A program made the position numbers and the translations under genes. This document shows, piece by piece, positions 36,101 to 48,100 of a stretch of 64,000 nt of DNA. Below the pieces are notes generated by a model. That model saw only the letters and a list, made by a program, of their open reading frames with translations, was not told the origin of the DNA and made no database searches. Source of the stretch: Apostichopus japonicus (lineage: Eukaryota; Echinodermata; Holothuroidea; Aspidochirotida; Stichopodidae); the NCBI RefSeq assembly GCF_037975245.1, contig NC_092575.1:1377001-1441000 (forward strand). Direction: 5' to 3'. The first letter of the stretch is position 1; every line of letters begins with the position of its first letter.

Positions 36101-39100
36101 GTATGCTAAGACTTGTACAGTACAGCCATGGCAATACCATACTGACTGATTCTACTATACTACAGTGTGTTATTATGGCATCTAATGCTCAGTATGCTAA
36201 GACGTGTACAGTACAGCCATGGCAATACTATAAACTGACTGCTTCTACTGTACTGCAGTGTGTTATTAGGGCATGTAATGCTCAGTATGCTAAGACTTGT
36301 ACAGTAAAGCCATGGCAATACCATACTGACTGATTCTACTATACTACAGTGTGTTATTATGGCATCTAATGCTCAGTATGCTAAGACTTGTACAGTAAAG
36401 CCATGGCAATACCATACTGACTGATTCTACTATACTACAGTGTGTTATTATGGCATCTAATGCTCAGTATGCTAAGACATGTACAGTACAGCCATGGCAA
36501 TACTATAAACTGACTGCTTCTACTGTACTGCAGTGTGTTATTATGGCATGTAATGCTCAGTATGCTAAGACTTGTACAGTACAGCCATGGCAATACCATA
36601 CTGACTGCTTCTACTGTACTGCAGTGTGTTATTAGGGCATCTAATGCTCAGTATGCTAAGATGTGTACAGTACAGCCATGGCAATACTATAAACTGACTG
36701 CTTCTACTGTACTGCAGTGTGTTATTATGGCATCTAATGCTCAGTATGCTAAGACGTGTACAGTACAGCCATGGCAATACTATAAACTGACTGCTTCCAC
36801 TGTACTGTAGTGTGTTATTAGGGCATGTAATGCTCAGTATGCTAAGATTTGTGCAGTCAAGCCATGGCAATACTAAACTGACTGCTTCTACTATACTACA
36901 GTGTGTTATTATGGCATCTAATGCTCAGTATGCTAAGATTTGTACAGTAAAGCCATGGCAATACCGAACTGACTGAGCAATCACTGCATTACTCATGAGG
37001 CGAAGAAAATGTTTGGCATGGGTCTAAATTGTTCTTGTGAGTAGAGAACATAACTTTACACAAATGCCAGTTCATGGTTATGTAGCAGGTTTAAACTGTA
37101 CATTCATGGAACCTCTCCAGACATGATACCCTATATGAACTTACACTGATCTGTACAACAATGTTGCACTTGTCTGGAAAAGTCTCATTTGTGGATTGCA
37201 TAAGGTCATACTGCAGGTCATTACAGATTTTGCAGTACGGTAGAGATCCTTCTGTAAAGGTTATATTGTGGGTCGTAAAGCATCAATCATTCCTTCCAGA
37301 CAGTTCATTTGCAGGAGGACTTGATGTCTTTAATACACTGCATGTATCATACATAACCTGTAGAGCATGACCTCTGAGTTAATGTTTTTATTTCGTTTTT
37401 GCTTTTTTATTTTTCAGTCATCATTGGGAAGAAACCATTTTTGTGCCACTTCTCCTTGCCCCTCCTTGACAATGAGTACAAAGCTCCCACAGTAAGTAGG
37501 ACATGTATGTCTTTTTATCTACAGTATTTCCATGTTTTAGTACATTAATTAGCTGTGGATATATCCCATAGACTGCTAGATTTTACATTATAACACACTT
37601 TCCAGTTTTCAAACATCCTGTCTGCATAATATTGCATTGTTGTTGCCAAAGAGACTGTTATTGTGGCTGGCGGAAAAACCAATCCTTTTCCAAGAAATTG
37701 AATCTTCTGGTATCGCAGGGCATCAAGATCACTAGACAGTTATGTATAATATGAACAGTGTCAATGTATAGAAAATAAGAACCCCCAATCCCCTCAAAAT
37801 AGTGGTAAACCACATTGTGAGTCTTATTAAGTTATATTTTAGCCTCTGTCTACAGTATTCCAAATATATTCAAACATTTTCCTGATTTTATTTTAACTAC
37901 TGTATCCAGTACAAAATGTGGCAAGTTGTTCGTCCAAGCTATATTACATGAACGGAGGGGAATAAACAGTCTGTAACTTTGTAATGTCAGTTTCTTTCCC
38001 AAAACAACTGAATTGAACTGTGTGGTTTTCTTTTGTTGCTTTAGTTATTCATTTTTTGGCTGAGTGTATCTAATTTAACTAAAACTTGACCTCACTTGAC
38101 CCTCTTCAGGCTGTGGTCCTTGAAGGAAAGTACGGTAAGAGGACTACGACAGCTGTCATTGGAGAATACCAGAAATGGAGGACGTTTTACATGAAGCCGC
38201 AGAAGAAGGATTTGATGGATGGAGAGTCCATGGATTGGAGCCAGGTTGATTGAAAACTTCTGTTATTTTTATTCCATTCAGTAATCTTGCCATTGTTGTA
38301 ACTTATGAATTATATTGAATTAGCTTTTAGCTATGATTGCGTTATGCTGCAGTCTGAAAAGTTGCTTGTGTGAGGATAAGACACTCTGTCCCAAATAGGG
38401 GGGGGGGGGGTGGGGAGGGGTGCTGCCGCATCTGCTGGCAAGCGAAGTAGGATATAATCTTATGTGTTCCCTAATTTCACACATTGTCCTGTAAGTTTGA
38501 AAGTTCAAAAAGGTATCCTTAGATCTTTGCAAGTTGAAGAATACCATGTACATAAAGTTTTGACCCCTTTTAAAATATTTTAGAGGACAATATGTCTTAG
38601 TGAAATAAACTGCATTGGGGGTGGCAGTTAAATGTTTCATCATCAATAGCACTCGTGCTGACGTTATGAACAGTTCCTATCCTTTCTCTGATTCTAATGC
38701 TAATACCACTCAATAAGTACTGTATTCCCATATCATGCTTCAAAGCACTGGTACTGACAGTTTGAACAGTTCCTAACCTTGATATGATTAGAAACAGTAT
38801 ATTCATACTGTCAGTACAAAGTGCTTTTAAGCATGATATGAAAGCACAGTATATAAAAAAAAAGCTCTTATAAGAACTTTTCGAACTGGGGCCCAGACAA
38901 TTTATCATTAATATTGATGACATGCAAATGTGCAGATTACAAAAGAAATCTTCAATATACATTTTAATTTATTTTCCCTTTTTGCTTCAAATTTGCATAA
39001 AAAGTTGTTGACTGAAACTTGACAAACTGAATTGTTAAGAGAGTATATTATCCACTAAAACTTCACCGTGAAGTGAAATCAATGAGGTGGGTGGGTAAAG

Positions 39101-42100
39101 ATATTTTTAAAGCCTTGTTTTCTTCTTTCCCTTCATTCAGATTACTAGCTTATCTGACAGGGACTTCTATTCAGTAACTGGTCAGGTACCAATGGTCCTG
39201 GATGAAGATACTCTCCTCTCTGAATTTTCAGACACTCTCTTCTCCAGCCTCAACCAGTCGTTCATCTTCCCAAACCCAAGAGAATTCTGTAAGTCAAGAA
39301 AAACTTCCTTTCATGATGATGAATGCTGCCAGACATTATGGGGAGGTCACGTGGTGGGTGGGGGGGGGGGTGGAGAGGGGGTGTTGGAGAGAAGAGAAAC
39401 GGGGGAGGGATAACAGATCCTACACTAGATCGGTAAGATACAGAACGTTAACAAAACAAATTGAAGTAATCAGTCTTGAGACATTGTCCTTGTGCAGGTT
39501 TTGTTTATTTTTATTTGTTCCATGTTTTCCTATCTAGATTTCTTGCAAATTTGTGACTAGAAATGATAACAAATGAATGAATGAAAATGGTAATAAATTT
39601 TAAACTGCTATAAACATTTAGGGATGTTCCCATTAATGAATGGACTTGCAAAGATAACTTAGACCATTTCTATTTTCATAAACATATTGGTTGTAAATAT
39701 GAGCTGATGTCAAAAGAACAAAGACCTTTATTTGTATCTGCACAACAAATCATCAGAGTTTAATGTAATATAGCTAACCAGCTACGTCTGAGAGCCAAAA
39801 AGGCCAGGGGGAACCCAGTACGATCAATTTCAATCACGTTTTGATTGATAATACATACACTTGGGTCAAATTGCTTGAAATCAACCTCACAGCATATAAG
39901 TGAAAATATAGCATAATTGCCTGTCAGGGCTTTTGCAATTTCCTCTGGGCAAATGTTCACACGAACATTGAGTACATGAAATGTAAATCGAAAGGACAGT
40001 GGTTCTTGTAACGTACAGGAAAGTTTAAAGCTCCCAGATAGGAAATGTTTCTTGATGGGAGAAACACATTTAGTACTCTGAATGCCCCATGTTGCATAAA
40101 AAACTTTGCATTGTAAGTTTAGTCTGGCATTGGGCCAACCACTTGAGACAATTTTCCAGTGCGTATATACCATTCTATTCTGTCCTCCCATATCATGCTT
40201 GAAAGCATTGGTACTGACAGAGTGACAGTACTGTGCATAAAGCAATTGTCTCAAACGTTTATACATCACTGTCAAGATTTCTGATAGGTTATCCATCTTT
40301 TACTTTTAATCATTCAATGTGTGATGGTTGGGATTCCATCTTTGAACTGATGACTAGATGATTTGCTGATGTTTGATGAAGATAAAAGTTTAAATTTGAG
40401 GTCCCTTCTGTCAATACTTATAATCTTTATGCTCCATTCTTATAATCTGTCCAGTCATGCTGAAGGCAAATAAATGTGTGCAGTGATACACACTTTTGTA
40501 CCGCTGCAAAGTTTTGGACAGTTAGCGAAGATTTCTGAATACAGTGTGGATCTTAGTGCTAGTTTTCTGTAGTTATAGTGGATTTTTTTTGGAAAACCTT
40601 TGTTGCAAATTAAATAAAAATAAAGCTGCTTAATCTCCTAAACTATGAATTGTAAATCTTAACCATCAACAAGCCATATATATTTACGTTTAAACTGCTA
40701 CCTTCATCTTTGATGCGGTTTGGTAATATCAAAGTCTATGAGGTATATCAGTTCTCTGAAATGAAATACAGAAGCCAGCACTATTGTTTATTGATTTCCC
40801 ATTTGAGTGAGTCATTCTTCTCCCCTCTTGGACAAAACATGAGCGCCGTTTTCTTCAACCCTTAGGACACCGTGATACGGTTCCATGTTAAACCCATCTT
40901 ATGCAAGTCTGCTTTGTTTTGTATTTAATGACCAGGCTTAATCTAATAAAGCTGCATTTCCAGGTATAAGACAGTAACAGGGCAATCATTGTTTACTCTA
41001 CCCTGGCATGTGTGCATGTGTGTGCTTCTGAAGACATTAAGCTTACAGTAGGATGTTAACTAATGTGTGGGCGTGTTTTGCACAGAGTATCAGCTCAGAA
41101 ATCGAAAAAGCAGTTAGGAAGCTGAAGGTGATATTCAGATGAACTCTTGGTGAACCCAAGCGTACTGTTTAAAGCAGTGTGATGATTTGAAATAAGACAT
41201 TGTTGATTTGGATTTTCAGGGCATAATTATGCTGACCACTAAACTTTAACTGCAACCACACTTTGAGTTGAACTTTATCAAAAACTGTAGCCATAGGATT
41301 ACCAACAGTCCATAACAACTTCTGTTAAAATTGCTAAATCTACTGTAGTCAAGGTCCACTTAGTATGATTTGTTCCCTAACAATGAAGAGTATGTGACAT
41401 TCTTTATCCTAACCTTCGTAAGTTGTTGACAATATGTTTAACATGTGTGTAACCTTTCTTTCAGCTCATGCTGGTGTGAGTGTGGATGCAATTCAGCCGG
41501 GACTGGTGGGTCTGCAGCCTCCACTGGAGGAGTTGATGGATACCCTTGATGTGCTACCTGGTAAATTAATGAATGACTAGAATACCTAATTAATCAGCTA
41601 GAGGGGCAGTTATGATTCAATGCCAAAAGCAGCCCCATCTCCCATCTCTGGGTATAGCCAGGGAGGTGACTAGTTGCTTACATTTTGGATGGGTTTTCAG
41701 TCTTGCTAGGATTGTATCCCTCCCATCTCCTTCCCCACCCCTCCCCCTCCTTCCCTATCCCTCCCCCCTCCTTCCCTACCCCTCCCCCCTCCTTTCATTG
41801 ATTCAAATGCCACCACCTTCAGCCAATAAAATGTTAATCTTCGAGATGATTTTAGTTTGTTGAATAATCATGATACAGTAGCTATCTGGAGCATAATGCT
41901 TTATCAAAATTTACACTTAGCATGAAAGAAGAGTATACTATGCACTGGTCAAGGTGTACTGTACAGCCCTCTGAAAGCATCCAGATAAACATAAATCAAA
42001 TGGATCAGAATTCACCATGACACTGAAAGCTATAAAACTCGACTGTATTGTAAATAATATAAAAATAAACAAGTAATACCTAACTGTACGTAGCAGGGAA

Positions 42101-45100
42101 TAGCTGGCATCAATTAGATCACATCACTGATTGCTGATCCAAAATAGACAATTTGTTAGAAGGAAAGTGTCTCTCTTCATACCATCATCATGTTGTTGAG
42201 ACTCCTTTAAAGTTTGATAAAGTTGGAATGTTTTCGTAGCAGTTACAAATGTTCTCTGAAGTCATGACTATCTCTACATTCAATTCTATTGTAAGCATAT
42301 TATAGATCTTCCTGTGTGGATAATTGAACCGTGTGTACCTTTCTATTAGAAAAGCAGACACCCATTCTTTTAGCTTAAAAAGTGATGATGATGACGCTTC
42401 ATTTGCTCTTTGAAGATTCATAACCACGTAACCAAATTTTTTGGTATCGGTAAATTTACTTCGCTCCTCGCTTACCTGTCTCCTCACAACCTTAGCACCT
42501 CATTCTACCGTGCCTATAAAGTCCTGGTGAAATAATAACACTGTGCGCCCTCTATGACCGAACCCCCCCCCTCGGTCACTCCTCACTACTCATTCTACCA
42601 TTAAAAGTGTCTTCACGTGAATTTCTTGTGGATATATTTCCCTTGGATTTCGTCTTGGTTTTCTTTAGCGATCTTTGGAAGTTTCTTTCCTCGGATTCTT
42701 AGGAGTATTGCAGACCTTTCCAGCCCGATAAGTATCCTTTTTTGTTGAAAGGGAGGGTTTTGGGGACTGTTTTTATTCCTAGTGCGTTCCGCCCTTAGGT
42801 TTTTTGCGGGGGTAGCAGTTCCGCGAACTGCCTAGGTTTCCCGCCATTTTCCCTTCCCCACGCTATAGGCGTGTCGTTGTATTTTCATGTTCATAGCATG
42901 TCTAAATTGTATTTCTATTCACGATTTCTTCTTCTATATTTCGCTCTCTCATGTTCTTTTTCAGCTTGTGTTGATTTTGTTAGGCCACTTCGTAGCGTTT
43001 TTCGTATCTTGCCGTTGCTAGGTTACGCTACGTACCTCTACTCACCGTTATGTACCTCCCGTTATCTCCCGTTCTCTTGTTAGTTTGCATTTTTCCGTAA
43101 GCTTAAGAGTTAGTCTTCCTTAATTCGAGCGTTTTAGTTTGTCTCGTAACCAGCTAAAGCTTTTTAACTACTCGATGTTTCGGCCAGGCAGAACCTGGGT
43201 CGAACACGATTTGTGTCCTAAGTGTAGAACCTACACCAGACGGGACCCACGCCTGGTCTGCATAAATTTTTCGCCAGCCCAGTGGCACTAGATAGACCAG
43301 TGGCTTACGAGTCTAAGAAGCAAGCTTTAGGGCAGGCTGGACTTGATTCCTTAGGCCATCGTTGCCCCAGAAAAAGATATAGGAGAGACAAGAGAGAGAG
43401 AGAGAGAGGAGGAGGGAGAAGTGGTGAGAGAGGTGGAGGAAAGTGGCCAGGAGAGGGCCGAAGGAGAGGTGGAGAGAGAGAGAAAGAGTACCCCTAACGG
43501 TCCCGGCGACGTCCGGTTGATTACGGCCAGAGGGAAGGGCAGGAGCAAGGCTCCTGCCAAGAAAAGACCTCTTGAGAAGAGGCACGGCTCGGCCGGGCTA
43601 GAGGCAATGTCTCAGTCCGGGTCGCAGCAAAGAGTACCCCTAACGGTCCCGGCGATGTCCGGTTGATTACGGCCAGAGGGAAGGGCAGGAGCAAGGCTCC
43701 CGCCAAGAAAAGACCTCTTGAGAAGAGGCACGGCTCGGCCGGGCTAGAGGCAACGTCTCAGTCCGGGTCGCAGCAAGAGAGACCCATGGAGCGCGGGCTA
43801 CAGGCCACGGAGAGCTCGGGTCCGAGAGAGAGAGTACGACCGAGGGGTCGCTGAGACGGAGCCGGTCCCATAGCAGGCTCCGGGAGCCCGGGTCCGGCGA
43901 GAAAAAAATATTAAAAAAAAAAAAAAAAAAAAAAATCCCACCGGAAAGGACAGAATGTCCGGGTCGAGGAGTACCGGCGTGGTGGTACCCGGCGTGGTAC
44001 GCACACAGAGACGGGCTCCGGGAGCCTGGGTCCGGCGAGGCCCCGGGTCCGGCGAGACCCCGGGTCCGGCGAGACTCGAAGGGAAGGCAGAACCGAGGTT
44101 TCACTCCAGATCCGAGACCGCCCCCGGAGCCGGGAACCAGAGCTATACAATCGACTGCTGGGTCCTCAGAGATTGGCTCCGGAGGGCCCGGGCCCGACGA
44201 GAACGGGGGCGCAGGGGCAGAAGCCCGGTCCGCAGATCTCCAAACGGGATCCAAAACTGGTCCCGAAGTCGGGAGCCTACGAGAGTAACAACATTTACAA
44301 CTGCGACATTTACAATAACATTTACAACTACAACAACATTTACAACGAGATTAACAACTGCTAGGCCCCCAGAACGGGGTAGCAGGTGCAGAAGCCCGGC
44401 CCGCAGACCCCCTAACCGGAGCCGCGGCCGGTCCTGAGGCCGGGAACCGATGAGATTACCAATGCCGGGCCCCCAGAAGGACGACCTGGTTTGCAGAGCG
44501 TCGGGCAACCTGTCCGGCCTAGACGACGAGGTCGACCCCTAGATTTCGGGGTTACAGAGGACGGTTACTCCCGCTTCCCAGAATAGGGGGAGTGTCCCCC
44601 CCCCCCCCGGAACTAGCAGCTTGAGCGGCGACGACAGGTTCGAATCATTTGCGGGAAAACACCGCTACCACTACACATCCCAAATGTGTGTTTATTTATC
44701 GAGTACCTGCAGACACTCAGGGGTCATATTCTCCTCGCTAATTATACTCCTCTCTAATCATAATTCATCGCCATTTGCCTAGGTTAAAATCTTACTTGTG
44801 TTTAAAAACACTGTCGTTTAAAACACTGGTGAACCCACTTCCAGAACATGTTAAAATGCGTAAGACTGAGGGGTTTCAAATCGGTTCTCATGACGTACAG
44901 TATTCCGTTTACTTTAAAACCTTGGCAAACTGCTAGGAAGAGAACTTTCTCGAGACTTGGCAAAGTGCCAGGAAACATAACGCTCATAGATCCTTGGCAA
45001 ACTGCCAGAAAAAAAAAGGTACAACGTGGCACATTTGTTAAGAGAGGAGGGGGGGCCAAGCAGCCACCTGGCTTGACACGTGTAAGCTCAACTTTTACCG

Positions 45101-48100
45101 CAACGAGCTATCGACTACGTGAGCGATCCTATGGAATAAGCCTTTCTTCCTATTTCTTTGGTGAATTACCAAGACAAACGCGTTAGTAAGTTGAAAAAGG
45201 GGTAGGATACAACCCCAGCAAGTTACAAGCGCTAACACGCTCCGAACATACAGCATGCGCTTCATGAGCAATGTTCGATGTTCCGACATCTTAAGCAGAG
45301 TTGCATTTCGTAGCACCTGATGGCCTAGTCTTGACTAGCCTAGGCGCTAGGTGGTTTCAATAGGAAGCTGGAAACCTTTACTGCACTACGAAATGGACAC
45401 ATCTCGACAGGAAGAGATTTGAGAAGTAACGGGTACGTTATCATAACATTCAATACGTGTTTATTACGTTAAATGTGGTGTTGATAAAACGTTGACATAA
45501 GATGTCTATGAGATATTACGTTATATTAATGTTATATTAATGTCTTAACGGAAATTGTTTTGAAATAATAGCCCCTAAAGGGTTTCGGTAACATATTTCT
45601 TACACCTCTAATAACGCTATCATAGCAAAAGACTAAACATTTAGTAACGCCTTTGTGTTTGCTGAGTAACTCCCTGGACTCCGTTAAACAGCCAGGATTT
45701 ATGAGGTGGAATTTCTACAAACCCACCCTACACATCCCCTGTTGGGAGTTTGTTCCTGGTGAGTAGGGCTGTAGCTTAGTTAGCTCAGTGGTTAAACCCG
45801 GTGCCTTCCAATCAAAAGGTCCCCGGTTCAAGTCACCCCAAGATTAATGTATGTTGTCCAGTTACAGAGCTGTTGACAATTCATAGTCATGGACATTAAA
45901 TATGAATGTACGAGACTGACTTTGGTCAGCTTGCGGCTTTGATAAGCCAGTGAGGCTTCTTCACAAGTTCCTACTTGCAGGATGATCTAAATTACATACA
46001 CAAATACATACACAAATACATACATATACTGTAGTTGTAAAAGCCACATAGCAGCTGTAGCATTGATTAAGACTCTGATGAAGCAAACTATCCATTCAGT
46101 ACTCAATTTTTGGAGAGCACTGTGGTCAAGCGGTGTAGGCAGTGTACTGGTGATCTAAGGCTTGCAGGTTTTAGTCCTGGCCAGATCATTCTGTTGTTTC
46201 CTTGGGCAAGGCACTTTATCTCCATTGCGTCTTTCCATCCAGGAGGGATTTCTCTCTGTTTAACAGGTTATTTTTGAGAAGGGTAATATTGCTAGCGCCT
46301 CTGGCTTCGTTATCGATAGATAGGCCGGCGCAGTTCAACCCTCAATATTATTATTAATATTATTTTTCATGGAAAGAACCTCCATGAAACCTCCCTACAG
46401 GGTACAGCTTAGGTCTACATCATCAAGGCAGTACTTTTCTTCAGAGGTTTTCTGATTGCAACTGGTTGATAACTAAAGGGGTCATCAGCGGTACTGTGGT
46501 ACTGCAAGCAGTACTGCGAGTGCCGCTGTATTGCAGGCGCTAACAAGGTCATCATACAGGCCACTGTCCTTGACTTCTTTAGCAGCATATACAGAGAAAC
46601 CACTTTCCTGCACCACAGTGGCGTCAGCAGGGCAAAGGATCGGCCCCAACACCCTATTTGCAAAGATAACCAGGTTTCATTTACTTCCGCCTCGCTCTCA
46701 GGACTGTGGGGTTGGGGCTCTCTGGAGCCCTCCCAAGCCCAAGTACAGGGCACTTTGATCACCATCCTCTCAGACAACACGATGGTGGTGGCATACTTTA
46801 CAGTAGCTACATCAATAGACAGGGTGGCACCAGGGCAGAGAGACTGTGCCGTCTGGCATGGGAGACCCTCACCACAGCTGCAGAATCTGGCACGGCCCTA
46901 TGGGTCTCCCATATAGCCAGAAAGGAGAGTGTGAGGGCCGATGCTCTGCCCAGGGGACAACTCGACCCCGACGAGTGAACCCTTCGCAAGGAATATGCGG
47001 TAGGTTTTTCCACATGTTCGGCATACCTCTGATAGACCTGCTTACGACAAAGGGCAACAATGGGCTGCCCATCTTTTGTAACAGGCGGTCCCACCTGCAG
47101 CCTTCCACATAGCGCCAGGTCCCTGCCTTGAGACGGACCAGAGGTTTAAATTCTTCCCCCCCCTTTGGCATGATCAGCCAGATACTGAGGAAGATTCGCA
47201 GCTCCAAGGGTAAATTCATCCTAGTGGCTCCCTCCGGACCCCGGGTCCCAGGCCGCAGGTCCCACACGCAGGCCCCAGACGGGGACGTCTGGTTTTCCAG
47301 ACGGCTCCACGCTGGGCATTAGCCCAGACATTGACCAGCTCACCAAAGGCATGGCTAATCGCCGTCCACGAGTCAGACAGTTAGCCCCCTCTGCGGGGCT
47401 CTCAGCAGTGCTGCATGCCCTGGCAGGGCCGCTGTACGAATCAACGGGGAACGCTTCCCTGGCTGCTCTTACAAAGAAAACACTCTTCGTCATTGCGGTA
47501 GCGTCAACGTGAAGGAGTTACCTCCAAGCCCTAACAACCGAACAGAACCACATCAGATTCGAGGGCCATGGGGCGAGGACGGTTCCAGACCCGTCCCTTA
47601 TTGCCAAGAACCGGGCCTTGACTTTCTTGCCCGGGGACATTTTTTTTCCGGAAATCAAAACCCTTTCATCAGTGGCTGAGGACAAGCGATGGTGCCCAGT
47701 CAGGGCACTGAAGTGGTACTTAAACAGGACAGAGAAGTTGAGACAAACAACCTCCCTTTTCATCCTGCCACGACCACCTTAAACAGCAGCCGCCAAGGAT
47801 ACCCTATCCCGATGGCTAGTAGAGATGATCACGATGGGGGGATACCCGGCCAAGAGATCACAACATCAGTGGGGCCTCGGCTTCCACAGCTCTCTCTGCC
47901 GGTATCCCGATACAGGACATCCTCAAGGTGGCAGCGTGGAAAACACCAACTACGTTCGTCGCCTGTTACTTACCTGACACTCTACACGCCGAGGCAGCTT
48001 TTGGTAGCTCGGCGATGCGAGGTCCAGTTGGTACTTGGTCCCACCCCTCGGGCCTCCCACCATCGGGCAGTGCCACTCGGTGCTAAGGTTGTGAGGAGAC

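Noticed and set aside
35568-36870. Several open frames through the 92-bp repeat
   Set aside because: They repeat the minisatellite unit on both strands and have no independent coding signal.
35570-36978. CRISPR-like array of repeats
   Set aside because: Units are contiguous tandem repeats without unique spacers, in an animal intron.
43313-44508. Multiple overlapping frames on both strands at 43.3-44.5 kb
   Set aside because: GC-rich decayed DIRS gag-like DNA is poor in stops, so open frames occur on both strands; none shows a complete domain.
45766-45840. Functional tRNA gene
   Set aside because: A and B boxes are present, but the acceptor stem does not pair and a SINE body with a tail follows.
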